From Pseudomonadota bacterium (GTDB taxonomy: Bacteria > Pseudomonadota > Gammaproteobacteria > Acidiferrobacterales > Acidiferrobacteraceae), in the NCBI GenBank assembly GCA_021777535.1, contig JAJYDN010000010.1, positions 1 through 64,000 on the forward strand: a stretch of DNA of 64,000 bases. The letters are read 5' to 3'. Each line of letters opens with the position of its first letter. Position 1 is the stretch's first letter. The translations under genes and the position numbers were made by a program. Positions 36,242 to 45,598 of the stretch are shown here, in pieces. Below the pieces are notes generated by a model, which saw nothing but the letters and a program-made list of their open reading frames with translations, had not been told where the DNA came from and searched no databases.

Positions 36242-37354
36242 TCAGGCCGGCGGTCTCTGCGACGGAGTCCCTTTCGTACCGATGTAGACATCCACCAGCT
36301 CGCCTGGGAAAAGCGTCAGATTCGCCGGGATCCTGAACCGGAAAAGGATCGGCAGGACACGGACGTCCACCTGTTCCGTGCGCTGGTTCGAGAGCTCGAT
36401 CTTCGGCGTCACGTAAGGCTGGATGCGCAGGAACTGGAGGGGGACCGCCACATTGTTGAGCCCCCGGATGAACATCGTCGCCGCGATGTCGCCAGGCGCG
36501 GGCAGGCGCGGCACCAGGATTTCATCGAGATAGGCGCGCACCTGCATGTACCCATCGCGCCGGCCCATGACCACGGGGGGATCCATGCCCTGCGTATAGG
36601 TACCGTAGACGCCCTGTGGCGAGGCATAACCCCCTTTCGTGACATTGATCCGCAGGACCCGCCCGCCGACGGGTGCGCGCACCACGTACTGGCGCAGCAA
36701 GGCCGCGTTGGAGGCGTAGGTCTTCTTGTCCGCCTCGTAGATCGCCGCCTGGTTGCGGATGTCATAGACCCAGGCACCGGCCCTGGTGAGGTTGTACTGC
36801 GCCTGTGCCACGCGCAGGTTTTCCAGGGCCACATGCACGGTGTTTTCCGCATTCTTCAGTGCGAGGACGCTTACCGCCTGCGGGTCGAGTGCCTGCTCCT
36901 TGCGGACGATGGCAAGCTGCGCCTCTTGGTATACAAGGTTCGCGCGCGCGTAGTCGACCTGGCGGGCCGCCACGATCAAGGTCTGCGGGCGCGGCTCGGC
37001 TTGCAATTCCTGCAGGAGTGCCCGGGCCGCCTCCATCTGCGCCTTGTTCTGGGCGACGACCTGGCGCTGGATGCCGTCATAGAGGGAAAAGAGGGCCGCC
37101 CCCTTTGCGACGGTCTGCCCGTCTGTCACGTCGACTGCCGTGACGCGGCCAGCGACCTGCGGATAGATGTTGATGTTCTCGCCGTTTACGTCGTAGCTCT
37201 CGATGATGCCGTTGGCAAAGATCCCCTTCGCATAGGGGTCCGGGTTGGTGGCAAGCGGTGTCTGCGGCGGTGCCGTGCGCCCGTACCGGTAGGCGCTGAT
37301 GACACCAAGCAGGACGCCCAGGATCGCCAGGGCGAAGAGTATCTTAGTGCGCAT
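36242..37354 (-). CDS. Membrane-fusion (periplasmic adaptor) protein, DevB/HlyD-like
   Basis: A 370-residue adaptor anchored by one N-terminal helix (ILFALAILGVLLGVISAYRYG). It has the first lipoyl half (INIYPQVAGRVTAVDVTDGQTVAKG), a long coiled-coil hairpin (residues about 95-215), the second half (YVVRAPVGGRVLRINVTKGGYA) and a beta-barrel domain. It bridges the inner-membrane FtsX/ATPase complex and the outer-membrane factor encoded by the same operon. It overlaps the ATPase gene by 11 bp and is the last gene of the unit. DevBCA of cyanobacteria exports glycolipids with TolC; the substrate here is unknown. Confidence 0.88.
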   Translation of the reverse strand: MRTKILFALAILGVLLGVISAYRYGRTAPPQTPLATNPDPYAKGIFANGIIESYDVNGENINIYPQVAGRVTAVDVTDGQTVAKGAALFSLYDGIQRQVVAQNKAQMEAARALLQELQAEPRPQTLIVAARQVDYARANLVYQEAQLAIVRKEQALDPQAVSVLALKNAENTVHVALENLRVAQAQYNLTRAGAWVYDIRNQAAIYEADKKTYASNAALLRQYVVRAPVGGRVLRINVTKGGYASPQGVYGTYTQGMDPPVVMGRRDGYMQVRAYLDEILVPRLPAPGDIAATMFIRGLNNVAVPLQFLRIQPYVTPKIELSNQRTEQVDVRVLPILFRFRIPANLTLFPGELVDVYIGTKGTPSQRPPA

Positions 37355-38033
37355 CGGCCACCCCCTCTGCGGGGACTATGTGCCCGTCTTCCATGTGGAC
37401 CACCCGCGTTGCATATTCGTAGATGCGGCTGTCGTGCGTGACGATGATGATCGCTCGCTTCGGATTAAGGATATTTTCCTTGACGAATGAGACGATCTTG
37501 CGCCCGGTGTCACCATCCAGAGACGCCGTCGGCTCATCGAAAATAAGCAGATCAGGACTCGAGATGATCGCGCGCGCAATCGCCACGCGCTGCTGTTCGC
37601 CCCCGCTTAGCTTGTAGGGCGGCAGGCTCTCACGCTTCTCGAGCCCCACGATGGAAAGTGTCTGGCGCGCCTTCTCGAGGCTTTGCGCCCACGGCGTCCG
37701 GCGCAGGATGAGCGGGATCGCAACATTCTCGGCGGTGGTAAGCCGCGGGAACAGGTGATAGTCCTGGAACACGAAGCCGATCGTCTGCAGACGGAATCCC
37801 GCCAGCGTGTCGTTGTCCAACGCCCAGATGTCCTGATCCTTCACGAATACCTGTCCGGAATCCGGCCGCAGGATGCCGGAGATGATACTGAGCAGCGTAG
37901 TCTTGCCCGATCCCGAGGGACCGACGATATAGAGCATCTCGCCGTAATCGACGGCAAGATCCACCCCGCGCAAGGCCATCATGCGGCTTGCGCCCTCCCC
38001 GAAACTCTTCGTGACCCCGGTGGCTTTCAACAT
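37344..38033 (-). CDS. ABC transporter ATPase, MacB/DevA/LolD type
   Basis: A 229-residue ATPase with VGPSGSGKTTLLSIISG (Walker A), YKLSGGEQQRVAIARAI (signature), DLLIFDEPTASLDG (Walker B) and IIVTHDSRIYEYA (H-loop). It partners the FtsX-like permease. ATG at 38033 is preferred, with GGGG about 8 bp before; TTG at 38057 and ATG at 38054 are in-frame alternatives. Its start overlaps the permease stop region, and its end overlaps the adaptor gene by 11 bp. Confidence 0.93.
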   Translation of the reverse strand: MLKATGVTKSFGEGASRMMALRGVDLAVDYGEMLYIVGPSGSGKTTLLSIISGILRPDSGQVFVKDQDIWALDNDTLAGFRLQTIGFVFQDYHLFPRLTTAENVAIPLILRRTPWAQSLEKARQTLSIVGLEKRESLPPYKLSGGEQQRVAIARAIISSPDLLIFDEPTASLDGDTGRKIVSFVKENILNPKRAIIIVTHDSRIYEYATRVVHMEDGHIVPAEGVADAH

Positions 38034-38037
38034 GGCC

Positions 38038-39174
38038 CTAACCCCGGAACACATCAAACGGATCGATGCGGGTCACCTTGCGGATGCCGATGTAGCTCGA
38101 GAACATCGAGATGATGAGCACCATGACGAGCGCAAGACCAAGGGATATGTAGGTCACCATCGCCGCGTAATTGGGGATCTGCAATTTGGCGAGCGCAATC
38201 AGGCCCGCGGAGAGCAACACCCCGAAGCCAAACCCGAGAAAACCCACGACGAGCGCCTGGAAGACGATCATCTGGATCAGTTCGCCGCTCTTGGCGCCGA
38301 TCGCCTTCAGCGCCCCGAAATGCTCGATGTTGTCGAGAATGAACATGTAAAAGGTCTCCCCGGCGATCGACAGCCCCACCAGGAAGCTAATCAGCGTCAT
38401 CATCATGATGTTGGTGCCCATGCCGGTCTTGAACTCATAGAAGCGGTCGTTGCGGGCGATGAATTCCTGGTCGGTGAGCGCGAGATAGCCAAGCCTGTGG
38501 ACGGCGGCCTCGATGGGGAGGATGTCGGCGCGGCCTTTGGGCTCCACCAGGATATAGGAGATCTCGTAGCGCGTAGGCGGCAGGTCCTGCGTCGCCCGCG
38601 AATAGGTCGTATAGAGCGTCGGCAGCCCGAACAGACCCGGCACCGCGGTGCGGGCCAGACCCACCACCACCGCGCGGTGGTCATTGATCTCGAAGGTCGT
38701 GCCCACCTTCGGATCGTCCAGTTTCGCGTAATTGGTGTCCTTCACCATGATGAACGCGTTGTTTTTGTAGATGTCGAGGATGTGGCCCGCGATCATCCGC
38801 GGCCGCCCAAAGAGGCTTGCGTCATCGATCCCGATGATGGTGGCCGCCTGATAGGTGCCGTCGTGGAGCTTCACGAGCCCGGCGCCTATGTAAAGCGGCA
38901 CGGCGAATTTCACGCCCGGGATGCTGCGCACGGCATCAAGCACATACGCCGGCATCGGGATACTGTTTTGCGGCGTCTCGACGGCCGGGTCCATCACCCA
39001 CATCTTCGCCCCCACATTGATGATGTTGGCGGCCGACTGGTACAGGATCCCGGAAAACATCGAGGTCATCTGCGTCATCAAAAAGGCCGAGAAGGTAATG
39101 CCGATGACGAGTGTGGCGAACTTGCCGCGGTCGTTTAGCAAAAGCTTCAAGGCGATCCGCAAAAGCCCGTTCAT
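38038..39174 (-). CDS. FtsX-family ABC permease, DevC type
   Basis: A 378-residue inner-membrane protein with the four-helix MacB/FtsX layout. Helix 1 is near residue 20 (LVIGITFSAFLMTQMTSMFSGIL), followed by a large periplasmic domain (about 45-250) and three helices at the C-terminus (NIMMMTLISFLVGLSIAGE, FLGFGFGVLLSAGLIALAKL, LALVMVLIISMFSSYIGIRKV). The end IDPFDVFRG is typical of DevC (xxDPxxVFRG). This family transmits ATP-driven conformational change rather than translocating directly. The start overlaps the stop of the outer-membrane protein gene (ATGA). Confidence 0.9.
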   Translation of the reverse strand: MNGLLRIALKLLLNDRGKFATLVIGITFSAFLMTQMTSMFSGILYQSAANIINVGAKMWVMDPAVETPQNSIPMPAYVLDAVRSIPGVKFAVPLYIGAGLVKLHDGTYQAATIIGIDDASLFGRPRMIAGHILDIYKNNAFIMVKDTNYAKLDDPKVGTTFEINDHRAVVVGLARTAVPGLFGLPTLYTTYSRATQDLPPTRYEISYILVEPKGRADILPIEAAVHRLGYLALTDQEFIARNDRFYEFKTGMGTNIMMMTLISFLVGLSIAGETFYMFILDNIEHFGALKAIGAKSGELIQMIVFQALVVGFLGFGFGVLLSAGLIALAKLQIPNYAAMVTYISLGLALVMVLIISMFSSYIGIRKVTRIDPFDVFRG

Positions 39175-40691
39175 GAAGGTCCCCGCACCAAAACCTTGCC
39201 GCCCGCCCGCACCGGCCGCGGCGCTACCCAGTCATCGCCGCCCAAGGCCACGAAGAGGGCCGCCGTATCCTGCAGTTGCTGCCCGCGCGCGCGATCAAGT
39301 GCAATCCGCGCGTTCTGGACCGCCGCATCGGCGGTAAGGACCTCCGCATAGGCGGTCGCCCCCGCGTTGTAGCGCGCGCGGGCAAGCACCCCGTTGGTCT
39401 GTGCGGCGGCAAGACTCTGCCGATCAAGCGCCACTGTGCGCGCATCGTGGGCGAGTGCGCGCAGCGCATCGGCGACCTGCCCGAAGGCATCCAGCACCAC
39501 GGAGCGATAGACCGCAAAGGTCGCATCGAAAGCCGCATAGGCGACCTTTTCCTGCGCGCGCAGCTTGCCGCCCTCGAAGATCGGGGCCACGAGATCGGCG
39601 GCGATCCCCCAGACACGGCTTATGGGATTGAAAAATTCGGCCGTATGCAAGGCGCTCGTGCCAAGCGTCGCCGACAAGGTCACGGTCGGAAAAAACTGGG
39701 CGCGCGCGACCCCGATCCCGGCAATGGCATAACGCATCTGCTGCGTGGCCGCGCGGATGTCCGGACGATGGCGCACGAACGCGGAAGGCAGCGCCACCGG
39801 GATTGCGGCCGGCACGTGGATCCCCGTGATCTGCAAGGGTCTTGCATGCCATGTGCTCGGATAGGCGCCGACGAGGATCGCCATCTGATGCCGCAAGACC
39901 GCAAGCTGCTGGCGCAGCGGCACGAGATCCGCCTGCGCGGCGAGCCACTGGGCGCGCTGATCCACCACCGTGTCGTAGGCGACCGCGCCGCCGGCATACT
40001 CCGCCTTTGCAAGCGCAAGCAAGCCCCGCTCATCTCCCACGAGGGCTTGGGTCGCATCGATCTCATCGCGCGTGGCGGCCTCGCCGATGGCGGTGTCCAC
40101 CACATTGCCGGCCAGAATGAGCTGCGCGGCATCGAGTTCGTCGCGCTGATAAAGCATCTGCGCCCGGCTCCCCTGGTAGACCAGGCGGTTTACACCAAAG
40201 AAATCGGGATAGTAGGAGACGGCGAGCCCGCCTGAGAAAAGCGAATAGGTGATCCCCGGAAAACGGCCGCCAAAGGAGGCGCCCGAGGTCTTGTTGCGAG
40301 ACGCCGACAGGCTCCCTGTGACCTGCGGATAAAAGATGCTCGCGTTGACCGCCATGTTGGCGCGCGCCTCCCGCAACTGGGCCTGCGCGGCCGCGATCGT
40401 GGGGCTCCTGTGCAACGCCTCTTTCACCAGCGCATCGATGCGCGATGACCGCAAAAGCCGCCACCAGGGGTGTCTCGCCACCTGGCCGTAGACAATCCGC
40501 TGCGCGTGCCCCCGGGATGTAGCGGCCGCCAGCGTGGCAGGCACGGGTGTCGCCGTATACTGGGATCCCGGGGGGATCTTGGGCAGATGCAGGGGAATGG
40601 TAAAACTGCAGCCCCCGAGTACGGCGAGTCCAACCCCCGCTCCGCAGACACAGAGCATCCGCCGCCATCGGCGGCCTGCGTCCTCATGCAT
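39171..40691 (-). CDS. Outer-membrane efflux lipoprotein, TolC/NodT family
   Basis: From ATG at 40691 the 506-residue product begins MHEDAGRRWRRML and has a lipobox LGGC (Cys28). It has two TolC-like repeats of long helices: SPTIAAAQAQLREARANM..., then ALPSAFVRHRPDIRAATQQMRYAIAGIGVARAQFFP in pieces, the NodT signature region, ending QVADALRALAHDARTVALDRQ. It would form the trimeric outer-membrane channel of the exporter. The frame stays open another 167 codons upstream, but that stretch is GC-rich non-coding sequence. It is the first gene of the operon OMF-permease-ATPase-adaptor, all overlapping. Confidence 0.92.
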   Translation of the reverse strand: MHEDAGRRWRRMLCVCGAGVGLAVLGGCSFTIPLHLPKIPPGSQYTATPVPATLAAATSRGHAQRIVYGQVARHPWWRLLRSSRIDALVKEALHRSPTIAAAQAQLREARANMAVNASIFYPQVTGSLSASRNKTSGASFGGRFPGITYSLFSGGLAVSYYPDFFGVNRLVYQGSRAQMLYQRDELDAAQLILAGNVVDTAIGEAATRDEIDATQALVGDERGLLALAKAEYAGGAVAYDTVVDQRAQWLAAQADLVPLRQQLAVLRHQMAILVGAYPSTWHARPLQITGIHVPAAIPVALPSAFVRHRPDIRAATQQMRYAIAGIGVARAQFFPTVTLSATLGTSALHTAEFFNPISRVWGIAADLVAPIFEGGKLRAQEKVAYAAFDATFAVYRSVVLDAFGQVADALRALAHDARTVALDRQSLAAAQTNGVLARARYNAGATAYAEVLTADAAVQNARIALDRARGQQLQDTAALFVALGGDDWVAPRPVRAGGKVLVRGPS

Positions 40692-41596
40692 GATTTTTCC
40701 CCGGCTGCCGGCGGGCTGCCCATCCGTATGGCCCCATGCGCGCATCATGCCCCCGGCAACGGGCGCGGTCATCCGCACAAAGGCGGTCGGGCCCGGCCGC
40801 CAAAAACGCGCCGGCCCATCACCCCTTGGGTAGGCGCAGGCCCCCGGCAAGACCTGCGAAAGGCGCCCGCCATGCGCGCCATCGCAGCCGGCGTCATCGT
40901 CACCGCCCAGGTCATCGGGCTTGCGGCAAAAAGGCAGGGGAAGGGCGCGCGCCCGGCGCACCATAGGTTCCGAAGGCCGCTCCGATCGCGCCGCGCGCCT
41001 TCCCGTGTGCAATAAGGAGCGCACCCGCGCCCCGAAACCGGGCCAAGGCCGCAATCGCGGTGGCGGGCCTGCGCAAGACCGCTCTGGCAGGCATACGGCC
41101 GTCTGCCGAAGTCTTTTCCGAATCACGAACGGCGCGGCATCCATGACCGAGACCCTCGAAAAGATCCCTCCCATCTTAAGCCCGCCGCCCACCGCCCGTC
41201 ATCTTTGCCGCAGCGGAAGAATGGAATTTCCGGCAGGGCCCGCAAGCGAATCCCGGGATCACATCCCCGCGCAGGGGATGCCCGCCGCCATGGGGTGCGC
41301 CGTGCCGCCGCGCAGGCATCCCGCCGCCGTGCGCGTTCCGGCATGGGCATCCGGCGAACCGAAAGCCGTCCGTCCCGGCGGGGCACCCCGCCTGCAAGGG
41401 CCGCCCGGACGCAAAACACCGAAGGCCCGGATCTCTGGCCCGCCCGGGCCTATCCGGCGCATGGCCCTCACCACCCCTTCCGGCGCCGTGCCGTGCCGCG
41501 CCACCCTTTAAGTCCCAGGCGATACCCTGCCCGTCGCGATGCCCTATGCGCCCTGTCCCTACGCGGCCCGCCCAGCCCTCTTTGGGAACCTGCCGT
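40692..41596. other. GC-rich 0.9-kb spacer without a supported gene
   Basis: Extremely GC-rich DNA in which every frame is open by composition alone. No frame shows family motifs, ribosome sites or biased third positions. The exporter-operon promoter should lie near 40700-40800. Nothing else is supported. Confidence 0.5.
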
Positions 41597-42007
41597 TCAA
41601 GGCATGCGACCGGGGACCGTCGGGCCTCCGGGGCCGGTCCCGCGGGAAGCATCGCCCGGCGCACAGCCCGCGGCGGCAGCGACATAGCGAAGGCCCCATC
41701 GATGGTACGCCATGCCCCCCAGCGATATGCCAGAGAGAAACGCGCCGCTCAAGACCCAGGAGGAGACACCGGGTAACCGCGCTACACCGGCGATAAGGAC
41801 CGTCCACGCAAACCCCACGGTCAGGGCGCCGATGGCATAGCCGAGGGGCCGGGTCACAATATCAAGCCCCACGCCACAGGCCGGACACACAAAGCGCGTC
41901 GGTGCATAGCGATACCACGCGCCATCCACGCGCCGGTCATGACACCGGCGAATCCGGTTACGGAAGATTCCGAGTGCGCCATGACAACGGGGGCACGAAA
42001 GGCTCAT
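41597..42007 (-). CDS. Small zinc-ribbon membrane protein
   Basis: From ATG at 42007 a 136-residue product begins MSLSCPRCHGALGIF and has a second pair of cysteines (FVCPACGVGL) at residues about 40-46, together a likely zinc ribbon. Two hydrophobic segments follow (YAIGALTVGFAWTVLIAGVA and SWVLSGAFLSGISLGGMAY). The C-terminal tail is GP-rich and may be poorly conserved. The upstream extension in the same frame (to 42109) lacks these features. It diverges from the TPR protein gene. I do not recognise the family. Confidence 0.55.
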   Translation of the reverse strand: MSLSCPRCHGALGIFRNRIRRCHDRRVDGAWYRYAPTRFVCPACGVGLDIVTRPLGYAIGALTVGFAWTVLIAGVARLPGVSSWVLSGAFLSGISLGGMAYHRWGLRYVAAAAGCAPGDASRGTGPGGPTVPGRMP

Positions 42008-42270
42008 GGGGTCTTCGTCCCTGCCGGGAAACCGTGTTCCCTCTTTATTCCAGTATAGCCACAGCGGGTGCGGGTTGTGGTGAACGGGCGCAAGGCCTGC
42101 GGGCGGCACCGGGGCGGCCTTGCCGATCGGCCTCGCGCAGGCCCCCCGCCTATGCTATACGTCCCTTCATATGCCCTGCGCACGGCCGCCACCAGGACGC
42201 CGGCGTACAGGCTCCTCGTCCCGACCCTAACGGAAACATAGAAGAAGTCCAACATGAGCGAGGCCCCGCC

Positions 42271-44166
42271 GTGGCGACAAACAAGAAAGTAAGCCGGACG
42301 GGCATTACACGCCGCCTGCCCTGGTATGCGCTGGCCGGTGTCCTCGGTGCGGTCGCGCTCGGGGCCTATTTTACCTACCGGATCCCGGCGGGGACTGTCC
42401 ACGCAATGCCCGCCGCGCCCCGCCTCCGCCCGCAAGGGACGCTGGCTTCCATCAACAAGGCCGCCATGCGGCTTGCTGGGCAGCCGCCTGCCGCACCGAC
42501 CCTGTTTGCCCAGGCACTGGCCGTCCGCCAGGCGATCCGCGACCACCATTTCCGGAAAGGCGGCAGGATCCTCCACACCGTCCTGCGCACAAGCCACTTG
42601 GGGCCGTGGGCCTTTGCGCCGTTTTCCCGGTTTCTCCATGCGGTGACCGCGCCTGCCGGCGCGCGCTTTGCGCGGGCACTCGACCTCTGGGTCCAGGCCG
42701 ACCCGGATTCAGCCATGGCGCATCTCGTGCGCGCAAGCTATTACCTCCATCTCGGCTGGTGGATACGCGGCCACGGCACGGCCGCCTACGTACTGCCACG
42801 CAATGGCGCCGCATTCCTCTATGCCGTCGATCTCGCCCGCCAGGACATCCAGGCCTCGCTTGCCGAGGATCCGCGGGACCCCGCGGCCTGGGCGCTTGGT
42901 CTCGAGATCATGCGCGATGCAGCGGGTAACAGAGTGCAAGGGGCGCTTTTCCAAAAGGCCATCGGGGTCTTCCCGGATGACTATGCGCTCTACCGGATCC
43001 GCCTTGCGGCGCTGCAGCCGAAATGGTTTGGCAGCGTAAACGCCATGTACGCGTTCGTGCGCCGCTATGCGGGGCCTACACCATCGGCTTCTCCGCGCAG
43101 GCTCCTGTATCTGCAGATGTACGCCGACCTCCTGAGTGCTGCCTCCGCGGCCTGCAGCGGCAACCGGCACGTCCCCATGCGCACCTGTGTCGATACCCTC
43201 ATGGGCAAGGTGGCGACACACAACCTCGATGTGGCCGCTTATAGTGCCCTGCGGCGCACCTATGTTGCGCGCACGGGCCGCCAGCCGTTTGCGGCCGCCG
43301 TCTCGCCGATCCTCTCGGGCATGATCCTGACCACCGGGGGAGGACGGTTTGCGGGGTTTTTTCTCGAAGCCGCGGCGCACGCCCTGCACAGCGACACGCA
43401 GCTCGTCGCCACCGACACCGCGGACAACGATGATGTGATCGACCGGATGGCCGCACTCGTCTGGTATGAAGAGGGGCAATTCACCAATGCGCGCACGCTC
43501 TACCGGCGGGCACTCGCCGATCTCGCCAACCGCCATTTTCCCGACCGTGACGCGAAAGACGCAGCCCGGGCCCGGATCTACACCGATCTGGCCTCGACCT
43601 ACAACCGGCTGCACGCCTACCGCAAGGTGGTGATCTACGAGAAGGCGGCAGGCATCCTCTTTGGCGGCGACGGGGCACGGCCGGGCTACGCTGCCCTGGA
43701 GTGCGGCGCCCTTTTGCACCTCGGGCTCTATGCGCAGGCCGTGCACACCTGCCGGGCGATCATCCGCAACGACGGCAGCCTGCAGACCCATTTCTGGCTC
43801 GGGCAGGTCTATGCGGCCATGAACGACACCAAAGCGGCCCGGCAGCAGTACCGCCTGGTGGCCGGTTCGGAGAGCCCGTACCGCAGTTATGCCGCGATCG
43901 CGATCGGGGTGCTCTTCGACAACAAGGGCGATCTGCGCGACGCCCTGCAATCGCTCAAGATGTACCCCTATCTCTTCAGCACGCAGTATGTGGGGCCGTC
44001 CACCGTCGCCCTCGCCTACAACAACCTCTGTTACAACGAGATGCACCTGAATGAGCCGCATCGCGCCCTGAAGGCCTGCACGGCATCTTTGCATTACGGG
44101 CATCTGCCGGACGCCTACGCCAAGGAGCAGGCACTGCGCGCGATACTGAAGAGGAAAAACGGCTAA
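42271..44166 (+). CDS. Membrane-anchored TPR-repeat protein of unknown function
   Basis: From GTG at 42271 (AGCGAGG about 7 bp upstream) a 631-residue product has one N-terminal membrane helix (LPWYALAGVLGAVALGAYFTY, residues about 17-37) and then a periplasmic region built of helix pairs. TPR-like units are clearest at the C-terminal end (ARTLYRRALADLANRHF, LASTYNRLHAYRKVVIYEKAAGIL, FWLGQVYAAMNDTKAARQQYRLVAG, YAAIAIGVLFDNKGDLRDAL). The middle part resembles DUF4034-type helical arrays. It probably scaffolds an envelope complex. There is no operon partner: the gene upstream is divergent and a dead insertion element lies downstream. Confidence 0.78.
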   Translation: MATNKKVSRTGITRRLPWYALAGVLGAVALGAYFTYRIPAGTVHAMPAAPRLRPQGTLASINKAAMRLAGQPPAAPTLFAQALAVRQAIRDHHFRKGGRILHTVLRTSHLGPWAFAPFSRFLHAVTAPAGARFARALDLWVQADPDSAMAHLVRASYYLHLGWWIRGHGTAAYVLPRNGAAFLYAVDLARQDIQASLAEDPRDPAAWALGLEIMRDAAGNRVQGALFQKAIGVFPDDYALYRIRLAALQPKWFGSVNAMYAFVRRYAGPTPSASPRRLLYLQMYADLLSAASAACSGNRHVPMRTCVDTLMGKVATHNLDVAAYSALRRTYVARTGRQPFAAAVSPILSGMILTTGGGRFAGFFLEAAAHALHSDTQLVATDTADNDDVIDRMAALVWYEEGQFTNARTLYRRALADLANRHFPDRDAKDAARARIYTDLASTYNRLHAYRKVVIYEKAAGILFGGDGARPGYAALECGALLHLGLYAQAVHTCRAIIRNDGSLQTHFWLGQVYAAMNDTKAARQQYRLVAGSESPYRSYAAIAIGVLFDNKGDLRDALQSLKMYPYLFSTQYVGPSTVALAYNNLCYNEMHLNEPHRALKACTASLHYGHLPDAYAKEQALRAILKRKNG

Positions 44167-44231
44167 ACGAAGTGGCCCCTGCGCGGCGGAATGCCCCCGC
44201 GCCTTGGCCTGACTTGACGATCGTGGTGGTA

Positions 44232-45573
44232 GTGTACTGACTTATGTGCAAATTCTTGGACTGCGGAAGCGGTCATGGTATGAGGGAGATGGCGAAATCA
44301 ACCCAATCCCGTAGGAGGGACCATACCATGACCGCAAGAAAGCATAGCGCCAACACGATCGACCTCAAAGCCCTTGTGACCGAGGACCAGGATCTCTGAA
44401 GTCCTTGATGAAAGAGGCCCTCCAGGAGGTCCTGGAGGCTGAGATGACCGAGTTGCTGGGGGCCGGCCCCCATGAACGTGAGGAAGGCCGCCGTGGCTAC
44501 CGGGCCGACCACACTGAGCGGGGCCTTGTCACCCGCATCGGCAAGCTCGAACTGCGGGTGCCGCGGGATCGGAACGGCCAGTTCCAGACCGCCCTCTTTG
44601 AACGCTACCAGCGCTCGGAGAAGGCGTTTGTGGCGGCGCTGGCCGAGATGTATGTGCAGGGCGTGTCCACGCGCAAGGTGAAAGCCATCACCGAGGAGCC
44701 CTGCGGCCACAGCTTCTCGGCGTCTAGTATCAGCACGATCAACAAGAGTCTCGACGAGGCCCTGACGGCCTTTGCCGAGCGGCGCCTCGAAGAGCCTTAC
44801 CCCTCTCTCATCCTCGATGCCCGCTACGGGGTGTCCGGGAGGCCGGGGTCATTCGCTCCCAGGCGGTCTTGATCGCGATCGGTATCCATGAGGGCGGGCG
44901 CCGGGAGGTCCTGGCCGTCGATCTCGCCCAGCGCGAGAGCCAGTCGTTCTGGAAAGACTTCCTCACGCGCTTGAGGGACCGCGGCCTGCACGGCGTCGAG
45001 TTCGTCGTCTCCGACGACCACGCGGGTCTCAAAAAAGCCCTCACCGAGGTGCTGACCGACGCCGCCTGGCAACGGTGCTACGTCCACTTCCTTCGCAATG
45101 CGCCGGATTACCTGCCCCGCAAGGCCGATGACGACTGCCTGCAGGAACTGCGCTGGCTCAAGACCTGCGGGATCTCACGGAGGCCCAACGGGATCTGGCC
45201 GCCTGGCTTACCAAGTGGTCTACGAAATACCCCAAACTCACGAACTGGGTCGAGGACCCTATCGGAGAGACCTTGACCTTCACCCGTCTCCCCCGGGCCC
45301 ACCACAAGCATCTGAAGAGCACGAACAGGCTCGAGCGGTTGAACGAGGAGATCAAGCGCCGCACCCGCGTGGTCCGGATCTTCCCTCACACAGAAATCGT
45401 GCTTTAAGGCTTGTGCGCGCCCTGTGTGTCGAGACCCACGAGATGTGGCTTAAGGACAACCGCACCCTCAACATGGAGCTTCTGAAAGAACAGCGCCGCG
45501 AGCGCCTTAAGGCAGGCAGCCTGATGAAATCCTCCCTCATACCAGGAAGGAATTTGCACAACTTGACATACAC
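44232..45573 (+). mobile_element. IS256-family insertion sequence, inactivated
   Basis: A 1,342-bp element bounded by imperfect inverted repeats starting GTGTA and containing TGTGCAAATTC (44232 onward; complement ending at 45573). It encloses a broken mutator-type transposase. No clear 8-9 bp target duplication is visible at these ends. An orphan copy of the left end lies at 10881. Confidence 0.85.
44328..45521 (+). pseudogene. IS256-type (mutator) transposase with multiple frameshifts
   Basis: Starting MTARKHSANTIDLKALVTED at 44328, the frame hits a stop at 44397. It resumes with SLMKEALQEVLEAEMTELLGAGPHER in another frame and shifts again near 44830, where LILDARY loses register. The next frame carries the central DDE region (EFVVSDDHAGLKKAL, WQRCYVHFLRNA), then shifts near 45160 to WVEDPIGETL...HHKHLKSTNRLERLNEEIKRRTRVVRIFP. 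A final shift near 45395 restores LVRALCVETHEMWL and the C-terminus. At least four lesions mean no active enzyme can be made. Confidence 0.9.
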
Positions 45574-45598
45574 AACTCCACCTGGCCTCGCTTTCTGC

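Noticed and set aside
40692-41192. 167-codon upstream extension of the outer-membrane efflux gene
   Set aside because: The lipoprotein signal starting at 40691 must be at the amino terminus, so the extension is not translated.
41902-42270. N-terminal extension of the TPR protein to 41902
   Set aside because: The extension overlaps the divergent zinc-ribbon gene and lacks protein-like character; GTG at 42271 has a ribosome site and precedes the membrane helix.
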